Origin: Christensenella sp. UBA2853
Lineage (GTDB): Bacteria; Bacillota; Clostridia; Christensenellales; Aristaeellaceae
Assembly: GCA_002350845.1 (NCBI GenBank)
Contig: DEFL01000015.1
Location: forward strand, 3,057 to 15,328
DNA length: 12,272 bases
Direction: 5' to 3'
Position numbers and translations under genes: made by a program. Below, piece after piece: positions 1 through 6,601 of this stretch; the first letter of the stretch is position 1, and each line of letters opens with the position of its first letter. The notes under the pieces were generated by a model. It saw nothing but the letters and a program-made list of their open reading frames with translations, ran no database searches and was not told where the DNA came from.

Positions 1-21
1 TACCGACTGAGCTATATCAGC
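1..21 (-). tRNA. 5' end of a tRNA, probably tRNA-Thr (partial)
   Basis: Read on the minus strand, the first 21 bases fit a tRNA 5' end. They give the 7-base acceptor strand GCTGATA, then TA, the D-stem strand GCTC and the D-loop AGTCGGTA. The rest of the gene, including the anticodon, lies outside the window. The GCTGATATAGCTCAG opening is typical of bacterial tRNA-Thr, so threonine is the best guess, but the identity cannot be proved without the anticodon. A good extended -10 promoter sits just upstream, which supports a real gene. Confidence 0.75.
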
Positions 22-37
22 ATCGGCAACGTGTGGT

Positions 38-66
38 ATCTTAGCATACTCTTTAGAAAAACGCAA
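38..66 (-). promoter_or_regulatory. Promoter of the tRNA gene
   Basis: On the minus strand there is a -35 box TTGCGT (61-66), a spacer of exactly 17 bases, and a -10 box TAAGAT (38-43). A TG one base before the -10 box gives the extended form TGCTAAGAT. Transcription would start about 10 bases before the mature tRNA 5' end at base 21, as expected for a short 5' leader. Confidence 0.65.
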
Positions 67-102
67 GTGCTTTTTTGAAGAAGAGTTCTGGATTCCGCAT
101 GC

Positions 103-135
103 AAAGAAAAACTGCTGCAGAAAAGCCTGCAGCAG
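103..135 (-). terminator. Rho-independent terminator of the PHP gene
   Basis: Read on the minus strand, this is a perfect 9-bp stem (CTGCTGCAG / CTGCAGCAG, 127-135 and 112-120) with a 6-base loop, followed by the T-rich run TTTTTCTTT (111-103). It lies 6 bases after the TAA stop of the PHP-domain gene and separates it from the downstream tRNA. Confidence 0.88.
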
Positions 136-141
136 AGCGCG

Positions 142-954
142 TTACTCGGGATCGGTGGGAGAAAAGGGATTGATCCACAGACGACGGGTCGGAATCAGGT
201 GTTCATAGCTGTCGATCCAGAAGGAATGCAGCTGCTCGGAAGTGTTCGGGTCGGCAGAAAACCGGTCGTCAGGAACATGCAGGTGAATGGGACCGCGGCT
301 GCGGATCAGCTGGACATAATCCTGAATCGAAGTCAGCGGCGCATCAAGGGAAACACCGAACAGGTCATCCTGAGACTGTATTTTGCTGGAGTCATGATTG
401 TCGGATCCGGCGGTCATGACCAGGCCGAACTCCTGGGCATAATGGTAGGCATAGGTGTCATGCACCGAACGGTTGCCGGCATTGGCAACTTCTGCGCCGT
501 CTGCAAAACTCAGGCCGAGGCGGATATAGGTCATGTAATCGCGCATGCGGAACGGGTGGGCCTGAATGACAGCGCCGCCGCCTTCGTGTACCAGAGCGAG
601 CTGGCGGGCACGGCTGCATTTTTCAATCTCGGGATGGTCCAGCAGCCACTGCTTATCAAGACCATAGACAAGGTATTCATCGTCACCGTATCCCTGTTCC
701 CAGCCAAAGAAAACATCCAGCCCGACTTTCTGCCCTTCCTCCCAGGCATCCTCAAAGCCTGCGCAGAAAAGCCGGATTTTTTCATCCCAGGGAAGATGAC
801 GCGGAACTGCACAGTTCCCTCCGAAAAAGTGATCTGTTATAATAATCCCGGTAAAACCGAGATCCCTATATCTGCGCACATGCTCTTTTCCGGTCGACTT
901 GCCGCATGCGCTGGCAAGACAGGTATGCATGTGTGTTTCATATAAATAGCCGAT
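142..954 (-). CDS. PHP-domain metal-dependent phosphoesterase
   Basis: A protein of about 270 residues of the PHP superfamily, whose members are metal-dependent phosphoesterases related to the DNA polymerase III proofreading domain and histidinol phosphatase. Metal-binding motifs, counted from the ATC start: H8-x-H10 (YETHMHT), D41-H42 (ITDHFFGGN), E86 (FFGWE), H133 (QAHPF) and D185-x-H187 (AGSDNH). All are in the usual order, so the enzyme is probably active; the substrate is unknown. Family members normally begin M-x-YLYETHLHT. Here the aligned first codon is ATC (952-954), preceded by AGGAGG with an 8-base gap, and no ATG lies at that point. Other in-frame starts are GTG at 963, which is inside the ribosome site, and GTG at 981, which falls at the predicted transcript start. 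The frame stays open to about 1311, but that part lies upstream of the promoter. The gene is monocistronic with its own promoter and terminator. The family is certain; the exact start is less so. Confidence 0.9.
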   Translation of the reverse strand: MGYLYETHMHTCLASACGKSTGKEHVRRYRDLGFTGIIITDHFFGGNCAVPRHLPWDEKIRLFCAGFEDAWEEGQKVGLDVFFGWEQGYGDDEYLVYGLDKQWLLDHPEIEKCSRARQLALVHEGGGAVIQAHPFRMRDYMTYIRLGLSFADGAEVANAGNRSVHDTYAYHYAQEFGLVMTAGSDNHDSSKIQSQDDLFGVSLDAPLTSIQDYVQLIRSRGPIHLHVPDDRFSADPNTSEQLHSFWIDSYEHLIPTRRLWINPFSPTDPE

Positions 955-960
955 GGGAAA

Positions 961-968
961 CACCTCCT
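961..968 (-). promoter_or_regulatory. Ribosome binding site that fixes the PHP gene start at ATC
   Basis: The minus strand reads AGGAGGTG here. Between AGGAGG and the ATC codon at 954-952 there are 8 bases, an ideal distance. The first in-frame ATG downstream is the residue inside the HxH motif, 32 bases after the site and too far to be used. An out-of-frame ATG also lies too far away. Confidence 0.7.
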
Positions 969-987
969 GGATGTAATACACGACCTT

Positions 988-1016
988 ATTGTATCTTTCA
1001 GCTTCAGCAGATGCAA
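988..1016 (-). promoter_or_regulatory. Promoter of the PHP gene
   Basis: On the minus strand there is a -35 box TTGCAT (1011-1016), a 17-base spacer and a -10 box TACAAT (988-993). The predicted transcript starts near 981, giving a leader of about 27 bases that contains the AGGAGG site. This rules out any translation start upstream of about 981. The rest of the divergent gap (955-1189) holds no clear promoter for the plus-strand MMPL gene. A lone TATGAT at 1099-1104 is a possible -10 box but has no matching -35. Confidence 0.7.
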
Positions 1017-1189
1017 GGGGTAAGAGCTGATCTGAGCTGCTGTACAGTCTTTTTTTCAGTCCGGCTTGCAGAAAACAGGAGTTGATTTCAAAGCAGAATA
1101 TGATAGGATGGAAAGGGAAGAAAACAGTCGCATACCATTGCTGCGGTAAAAGGCAGCATGGGTGCGCGAATATAGAAGGAGGAAGCACG

Positions 1190-3262
1190 GTGAACCGCTG
1201 CGTTAAATGGATCATCCGACACAGGATCCTGGTGATTGCTTTGTGTCTTCTGTCACTGGTCCCTGCGTGCTTCGGCATAGCATCGCAAAAGGTCTCGTAT
1301 GATCTGGTCACCTATCTTCCGTTTGCTGCGGAATCCCAAAGAGGGCAGGAAATCCTGATGCGGGAATTCGGGGAAGGAGCAGTATCCCTGATGGTGACGG
1401 AAGGCCTCACGGAGCGTCAGGAAAAGGAGCTGGAGGAACAGCTGAAAAAAGTGGAGCATGTCAGAAGCGTGCTCAGCTATGCCGGCCTGACACAGGGAAT
1501 CCTGCCTGCAGCCATGCTTCCCGATGCCATCCAGAAGCTGATTGAAAACGGGAATGCCCGTCTCTGTGCTGTCTTTTTTGAACAGGCGGCCTCCTCGGAA
1601 GAAACGCTGACGGCTGTGGAGGAAATGCGCAGGATTGCAGGAAAAGAGTGTTTTATTTCTGGTCTGGCGAGTGTCTTTACCGATATGCGTTCCGTTGTCA
1701 GGCAGGAAGAGGCGGCCTGTGTGCTGGCTGCAGTGGTCGTTGGTGCCATGGTCCTCATGATGCTGCTGGATTCTTTTCTGGCCCCGCTCCTGATTCTGCT
1801 CAGTACAGGGGTCGGTGTGCTGTGGAACCTTGGTTCCAATGGCTTTCTGCATGAAATCAGTGCACTGAGCCGGCCGTCCTCTGTTGTCATCCAGATGGCC
1901 GTGACGGTGCTTTTTCCGGTCATCCTCTGGCATGCATACCGGGAGAAAAGGACTGAAATGCCCAGCCGGGATGAGGCGATGGTTCAGGCGGTCACAGAGT
2001 GTGTCCCGACCATTCTCGGCGCAGGGCTTGCGTCTGCAGGCGGCTGTGCGGCTCTGTGTACGATTACTTTTCCGTCCGGAACAGAGATGGGCGTGGTCAT
2101 GGCGAAAGGGGTGCTCCTTGGCATGGCCTGCAGCCTGCTGTTTTTTCCGTGCCTTCTTCGGCTTGCAGACGGTCTGGTTGAAAAGACCGCCCATCGATCG
2201 CTGATCCCCGAAGCAAAGGGGATTGCAAGGTTTGTCCTGCATCATGACAGGCATCTTGCCGCTGCTTTTGTCGTGCTCATGATCTTTGTTGCCTGCGTGC
2301 TTCCAGGGCTCAGCGTACATTCGGGACTGAGCCTCCGGCAGGAAAGAGAAGTTCCGTCGAAAAAGGCGGAGGAAAAGCTCATGGAGAAGTTTGGAATCGG
2401 CAGTGCGCATCTCATGCTGATTGACGCAGATTTGTCTGCGAAAGAAGTCCGTTCGCTCACAGAGAACGTGCGGAAGACGGAGGGGATCCGGGCTGTTTTT
2501 GGGATGCATACGCTGACAGGGAACGGGATTCCGGAAGCATTTCTGCCTTCCGGAGTGGTCAGGATGTTTCGAAGCGGACAGCATCAGCTGCTGCTTGCGG
2601 CCTCCGCGTGCCGAACAGACTCCGCTGAAATGAAGGAGCAGGTCCGGCAGCTCACAGCCATCCTGCGTGATGCTGACCCGGAGGGTGTTCTGATGGGGGA
2701 TGCATCCATGATTGCAGGGGTTGAAGAGGATGGGGAATCGGTCGTGCTGAGAGCAGCCATTCTTGCCCTTCTCACGGTGATGGTGATCCTTGGAATGTTT
2801 CAGCGGTCTCTGCTCTTGCCGGTGCTGTCGACAGTGACAATGGGATGCGTTATCTCTGCCGTCCTGTCTATTCCGCTGTGTGCGGGCGGCACACTGCCGG
2901 CAATGACGCCTTTTGCGATGTTCAGCCTGCAGCTGGCGGCCATGACGGGTGAAACACTTCTGGTGACGGACGCATACCGAAAGGCACGAGGCTCCGGAAA
3001 ACCCAGACGGGAAGCCGTCAGCCTTGCGGTGACCCGGGCGGCAAAGCCGCTGATCACCAGCCTGTGTGTGCAGGCCAGCATGCTTGCCGCGATTGATGTG
3101 GCCAGCAGCATTGAGCCGATTGTCATGACCTGCAGACTCGCCGCATGCGCCACGGTCCTGGGGATGGCGGCGGCACTCCTGATCCTTCCGGCATTCCTGA
3201 TTCTGTTTGATCGTATCATTGTGCGGACCACAGCCGGTATGCACCGTGCCTTCCGGCAGTGA
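1190..3262 (+). CDS. MMPL/RND-like membrane protein lacking both Asp-Tyr proton-relay sites
   Basis: A 690-residue membrane protein of the MMPL branch of the RND superfamily, with the two-fold repeat of the family. A first helix (about 9-30) is followed by an extracytoplasmic domain (about 31-172), a helix bundle (about 175-325), a second single helix (about 355-375), a second external domain (about 376-515) and a second bundle (about 520-675). Its length matches the 690-710 residues usual for Clostridia members. GTG is chosen as start because AGAAGGAGG lies just before it. Relatives carry Asp-Tyr in the middle helix of each half (LQLGVTMDYS and QLGATVDYA-like). Here the aligned residues are L241-F242 (IQMAVTVLFP) and G587-E588 (QLAAMTGETL). 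The flanking motifs ILWHAYREK, VVMAKGV and LVTDAYRKAR are kept, and there is no frameshift. The next gene starts 22 bases downstream and is very likely co-transcribed. Family members export lipids, peptides or other hydrophobic molecules by proton motive force; the substrate here is unknown and proton coupling is doubtful. Confidence 0.9.
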   Translation: MNRCVKWIIRHRILVIALCLLSLVPACFGIASQKVSYDLVTYLPFAAESQRGQEILMREFGEGAVSLMVTEGLTERQEKELEEQLKKVEHVRSVLSYAGLTQGILPAAMLPDAIQKLIENGNARLCAVFFEQAASSEETLTAVEEMRRIAGKECFISGLASVFTDMRSVVRQEEAACVLAAVVVGAMVLMMLLDSFLAPLLILLSTGVGVLWNLGSNGFLHEISALSRPSSVVIQMAVTVLFPVILWHAYREKRTEMPSRDEAMVQAVTECVPTILGAGLASAGGCAALCTITFPSGTEMGVVMAKGVLLGMACSLLFFPCLLRLADGLVEKTAHRSLIPEAKGIARFVLHHDRHLAAAFVVLMIFVACVLPGLSVHSGLSLRQEREVPSKKAEEKLMEKFGIGSAHLMLIDADLSAKEVRSLTENVRKTEGIRAVFGMHTLTGNGIPEAFLPSGVVRMFRSGQHQLLLAASACRTDSAEMKEQVRQLTAILRDADPEGVLMGDASMIAGVEEDGESVVLRAAILALLTVMVILGMFQRSLLLPVLSTVTMGCVISAVLSIPLCAGGTLPAMTPFAMFSLQLAAMTGETLLVTDAYRKARGSGKPRREAVSLAVTRAAKPLITSLCVQASMLAAIDVASSIEPIVMTCRLAACATVLGMAAALLILPAFLILFDRIIVRTTAGMHRAFRQ

Positions 3263-3284
3263 TTGAGGAAAGGATGAAAAGACG

Positions 3285-6044
3285 ATGAACAAGCGTGTTC
3301 TTTCTCTTCTGACGGCGGGCATGATGGCTTTGACCTCGTGCGCTGCACAGGCAGAGGGCATCAAACATCAGCGGGTTTATGCAGTCATCAGTGAAGACGG
3401 ACAGGTGCAGAGCCTGGTGGATCATGTCCATCTCGAAAACAGAGACAGGGCGGATATCCTGGAAGATCTGTCCGAACTGAGCAATATCGAAAATGTCCGG
3501 GGAGACGAAACGTTTACGCGGGATGGTTCCGGTCTGATCTGGCAGGCGGACGGGAAGGATATCGTCTATCATGGCGAGGGCGTCAGGCGGCCGGATGTGA
3601 TCCCGGTCCTCAGTTTTCACAGCGGCGGACAGGAAGTGAGCAGGGAAGAGGCTCAAAAAGCGGAAGGTCCGGTGACAATTCGGGTTTCCTATGAGATGGC
3701 CGGCGATTCTTCCATGCTGTTCATCAACCTGATTGTCCTGCCGGAAGATGCAGAAATCGTGAAAGCAGAGCATGCAACGACCCTGGTGATGGGCAGCCTC
3801 AATCTTCTCCTCGGGTGGGCCGTGCCGGGGCTTGACCGCGCCATGGGTCTTCCGGAAACCTTCGAAGTGACCGCTGATCTGCATGGCCAAATGCCGGAAT
3901 GGGTCCTTGTACTTGGCACATCCGGTGTGCTGTCAGACTCCCTCAGGCAGATCGGAGGCGTGTATGAAGCGGCAAAGACGGTGGATGCGGATCTTCAGCG
4001 TGTGCTGACGGCGTGGGAAAAAGGAGAAGAGACGCCGGAGGTTGAGAATAAAAAACTGAAGGCAGTGCTGGAGGAAATCTTCCCGGAGCATCCCGTACTG
4101 GATGCCGCCCGGGAAACCCAAACGCCGGACACTAAAGAAGGGGCAGCTGGCGTGACAGAAACGCCGCTCCATACACCGAAGGAGCAGTCAGGCATGCTTG
4201 CGGCCTGCCTGAAGACCATATCGGAAGGGATCGGGGCCCTTGAGAGCAGCCAGGGAAAGCTGGTCACGGGGACTGCGCAGATTACTGCCGGGACCGGCAC
4301 GCTGTCCGAGCATGCAGGCGCCTGGGGACAGAAGGCAGCGGACGTCCATTCTTCCACCCAGAACCTGAACGCCGGGGCCGAGAAAATGGAAAAGAGCGTG
4401 AAAACGCTGAGCACGCAGTCCGGTACACTCAGCAGCACAGCAGCATCGGTTTCGGAAACAGGAAAAAGTGTTGTGAGTGGAATTGAACAGCTGCAGAAAA
4501 CGGCTGACGAGATGAAAAGTGGAGCAGAGTCGCTGAATAAGTCTGTTATTTCGTTAAACAGTGGAATTGGAACTGTTAATAAGGGTGCTTCGGACACAAA
4601 AACCGCTTCCGGTTCCCTGCACAGTGGAATGAGTACACTGCAGGCGGATCTTCAGTCCCTGACCGGACAGAACGCGGCACTGAGCGGCGAGGCCGATCAG
4701 CTGATGACGGTAACGCTGGCTTCAGGACGCGTCGTGCTGGACATGGCACTCAGAAATCTGAATGTGGACGTGCCGGAACTGACATACGAAAACTATACCC
4801 GGGTGCTCTCTGACCTGGAGGCCCTGCTCAACAAGGAACTGCTTGAAGCCTATACTGTCTCACAGAAAAGGGAGTCTCTGAAGGTTTCCTATGAGGAGGA
4901 GATCAAAGAAATCCGCAAAAATACCGAGGAAGCTGTACGCATGCGGATTCTGAATGAGGTACTGGCTTTGGAAGGCATGAGCTTTGGCGCAGATCAGTAC
5001 GAAAAGAGAATCAAGGCGGGTCAGATCACCCGAAGGACACAGCAGAGAATCCGGAGTACCGTAGCACAGCGGATGGCGGATGAAGAGATTGTGGCAGCCA
5101 TCGAAGAACAGGTGGACGCCCAGGTTGAACAGATCGTCGATGAACTGATGGCATCCGATGACACGACAGAAAAGATCCGGACAGAGCTTGAGACGACCGA
5201 CCTGGAAGAAATCAGAGAGCTGATCCGAGCGGTGAGGAGTCAGCTGGACCAGACTGCCGCACTGAAAACTGATATGGAAACCTATTTCGGAACGGTGAAC
5301 GCGGCTGCGGAGAAAGCGAAAACACTGAAGACTGCGTCGTCTGCTTTGAGCACAGCGGCCGGAACACTCTCCGAACAGGCGGCCGCGCTTGCCACCGCCG
5401 CCTCAGCGCCTGGGAGCGCAGCTGTGACCCTGCAGAGCAGCGGTGCTGCGCTTTCAAAGAGCGCACAGGCACTTGCCCGGCAGGCCAAAACAGAACAGAC
5501 CTCACTGGGTGAGATGGCAAAGGCAGCCGAAAGCCTGGATACCAGCGTGACGGCCCTGAAGACAGATGCCAGTGCCCTGCATACTGCGGTGGGCACACTG
5601 CTGTCCGCCACGGAAGCTCTGAAAACACTGAAGACCAGTCTGGATGCCGATGTGAAAACCATCGCGGACGCTTCCGCATCCCTGACCACGCAGGCCGGCA
5701 CCCTGGCATCCCTGCTTACATCCCAGAAGGATGCAGCCGCAGAGGCCGCAGAGATGGTTTCTGCCATGCCGGTGGATCCAACCTCCATCGAACCTGTTGC
5801 GGATACGCTGATTCCGGAGCGCAGCCAGGATGAGAGCACCACTGCTGCATCGGGAAGCCCGGCGGGCGAGGAAGCCAAAAAAGCAGCCTCTGTTCTCCTC
5901 GGGCATGCGCAGAGCGACCTGATGCAGCTGCTGAATCTGTATACAGGCATAAGGGATACACTTGGCGGGGGATCCGACTATGACCCGGTGCCGGAAGGCA
6001 TGACAGGGGATACCGTGTATATCTACCGCATGATGATTCAGTAA
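3285..6044 (+). CDS. Exported coiled-coil (putative lipo-) protein, partner of the MMPL protein
   Basis: A 919-residue exported protein. The first 23 residues form a signal peptide containing LTSC (16-19), which fits a lipobox with lipidation at C19; cleavage after AQA (23) by signal peptidase I is the alternative. Residues about 27-225 form a conserved N-terminal domain (HQRVYAVISEDG, NVRGDE, GKDIVYHG, VPGLDRA, FEVTADLH) seen in Clostridia proteins encoded next to MMPL transporters. Residues about 305-480 and 665-825 are long Ala/Ser/Thr/Gly helical repeats of the X-X-X-Leu-X-X-Gly type. Residues about 520-665 are a highly charged coiled coil (KEIRKNTEEAVRMRI and similar). The C-terminus (YDPVPEGMTGDTVYIYRMM) resembles the family's usual end and has no membrane helix. 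The start ATG follows AGGAAAGG; the earlier ATG at 3274 stops after four codons. Such proteins are often mis-annotated as chemotaxis receptors because of the coiled coil, but no signalling hairpin motif is seen. The role is inferred as a periplasmic or wall-zone partner of the transporter. Confidence 0.87.
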   Translation: MNKRVLSLLTAGMMALTSCAAQAEGIKHQRVYAVISEDGQVQSLVDHVHLENRDRADILEDLSELSNIENVRGDETFTRDGSGLIWQADGKDIVYHGEGVRRPDVIPVLSFHSGGQEVSREEAQKAEGPVTIRVSYEMAGDSSMLFINLIVLPEDAEIVKAEHATTLVMGSLNLLLGWAVPGLDRAMGLPETFEVTADLHGQMPEWVLVLGTSGVLSDSLRQIGGVYEAAKTVDADLQRVLTAWEKGEETPEVENKKLKAVLEEIFPEHPVLDAARETQTPDTKEGAAGVTETPLHTPKEQSGMLAACLKTISEGIGALESSQGKLVTGTAQITAGTGTLSEHAGAWGQKAADVHSSTQNLNAGAEKMEKSVKTLSTQSGTLSSTAASVSETGKSVVSGIEQLQKTADEMKSGAESLNKSVISLNSGIGTVNKGASDTKTASGSLHSGMSTLQADLQSLTGQNAALSGEADQLMTVTLASGRVVLDMALRNLNVDVPELTYENYTRVLSDLEALLNKELLEAYTVSQKRESLKVSYEEEIKEIRKNTEEAVRMRILNEVLALEGMSFGADQYEKRIKAGQITRRTQQRIRSTVAQRMADEEIVAAIEEQVDAQVEQIVDELMASDDTTEKIRTELETTDLEEIRELIRAVRSQLDQTAALKTDMETYFGTVNAAAEKAKTLKTASSALSTAAGTLSEQAAALATAASAPGSAAVTLQSSGAALSKSAQALARQAKTEQTSLGEMAKAAESLDTSVTALKTDASALHTAVGTLLSATEALKTLKTSLDADVKTIADASASLTTQAGTLASLLTSQKDAAAEAAEMVSAMPVDPTSIEPVADTLIPERSQDESTTAASGSPAGEEAKKAASVLLGHAQSDLMQLLNLYTGIRDTLGGGSDYDPVPEGMTGDTVYIYRMMIQ

Positions 6045-6052
6045 TGCAGAAG

Positions 6053-6075
6053 AGCGGCTGGAAAGCCGCTTTTTC
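6053..6075 (+). terminator. Terminator after the MMPL/coiled-coil operon
   Basis: A 7-bp perfect stem AGCGGCT / AGCCGCT (6053-6059 and 6064-6070) with a GGAA loop is followed by a T run (6070-6074). It starts 9 bases after the TAA stop of the coiled-coil gene. Confidence 0.85.
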
Positions 6076-6089
6076 TGAAGAATGAAACA

Positions 6090-6098
6090 TGGTATAAT
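6090..6098 (+). promoter_or_regulatory. Extended -10 promoter of the pth2-RCC1 pair
   Basis: TGGTATAAT is a perfect -10 box (6093-6098) with the extended TG element. A good -35 is not present: the matching position falls on the T run of the preceding terminator (6070-6075, TTTTTC). The start would be near 6105, about 27 bases before the ATG at 6132. Confidence 0.65.
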
Positions 6099-6131
6099 GC
6101 CGGGGTATCATGACGGAAGAAGAGGAAGAGC

Positions 6132-6542
6132 ATGGGAGAAAACAAAATGGTGATCGTCATGCGCAGAGACCTGCACATGCGGAAAGGAAAGATCGCAGCC
6201 CAGGCAGGGCATGCGTGCGTCGAAGCCGTTCTGGCGGCAGCGAGACGGGACGGACTGGCTGCAAAGCTTTCAGAGGATACCTGGACGGAAGAGGAATGCC
6301 GGCGCTTTCCACTGCTGGGCTGGCTTTCTGAGGGTGAAAAAAAGGTCTGTGTGTATGTTGACGGAGAGGACGCCCTGATGGACATTGACCGGCGGCTGAA
6401 GGAGGCCGGAATCCTCTCTGCCGTGATCTGTGATGCAGGACATACGGAATTTCATGGGGAAGCAACCCTGACCTGCCTTGCCACGGAGCCTGCGCCGGAT
6501 GAACGGCTGGATCCGGTGACAGGGGAGCTCCCGCTGTTCTGA
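6132..6542 (+). CDS. pth2: Peptidyl-tRNA hydrolase, Pth2 family
   Basis: A 136-residue protein of the PTH2 fold, close to the family's core length of about 115-120 residues. Pth2 hydrolyses the ester bond of peptidyl-tRNAs that drop off ribosomes and so recycles tRNA in the cytoplasm. Signature segments: VIVMRRDLHMRKGKIAAQ (7-24) with the conserved K-G-K-I-A-A-Q-x-x-H run (18-27), EKKVCVYVDGED (69-80), AGILSAVICDAGHTEF (92-107) with conserved D101, and the C-terminal LATEPAPDERLDPVTGELPL (116-135). A short insertion (about 46-68) precedes the second strand. The ATG follows GAGGAAGAG. Pth2 is the archaeal/eukaryotic type; most bacteria rely on Pth1, but Pth2 also occurs in some Bacillota and actinobacteria. 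A Pth1 gene elsewhere in the genome is possible and cannot be judged here. The RCC1 gene follows 59 bases downstream with no terminator between. Confidence 0.9.
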   Translation: MGENKMVIVMRRDLHMRKGKIAAQAGHACVEAVLAAARRDGLAAKLSEDTWTEEECRRFPLLGWLSEGEKKVCVYVDGEDALMDIDRRLKEAGILSAVICDAGHTEFHGEATLTCLATEPAPDERLDPVTGELPLF

Positions 6543-6601
6543 GAATGAAGACAGCACGGAAAACAAACAACAGTGATTTCGGGAAAAGAGGAGACCTGCA
6601 T

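Noticed and set aside
199..945. 248-codon plus-strand frame over the PHP gene
   Set aside because: The minus strand carries all PHP metal motifs with promoter and terminator; the plus frame has no recognisable domain.
955..1311. N-terminal extension of the PHP protein to a start near 1311
   Set aside because: It lies upstream of the TTGCAT/TACAAT promoter and would precede the conserved family start by over 100 residues.
1253..3364. 703-codon open frame on the minus strand, antisense to the MMPL gene
   Set aside because: Its product is very rich in His, Arg, Gln and Cys with no domain or membrane pattern and no ribosome site; it is a by-product of codon use in the real MMPL gene.
3285..6044. 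Coiled-coil protein as a methyl-accepting chemotaxis receptor
   Set aside because: It has no second membrane helix and no conserved signalling hairpin; it is wholly exported, and the similarity is only compositional.
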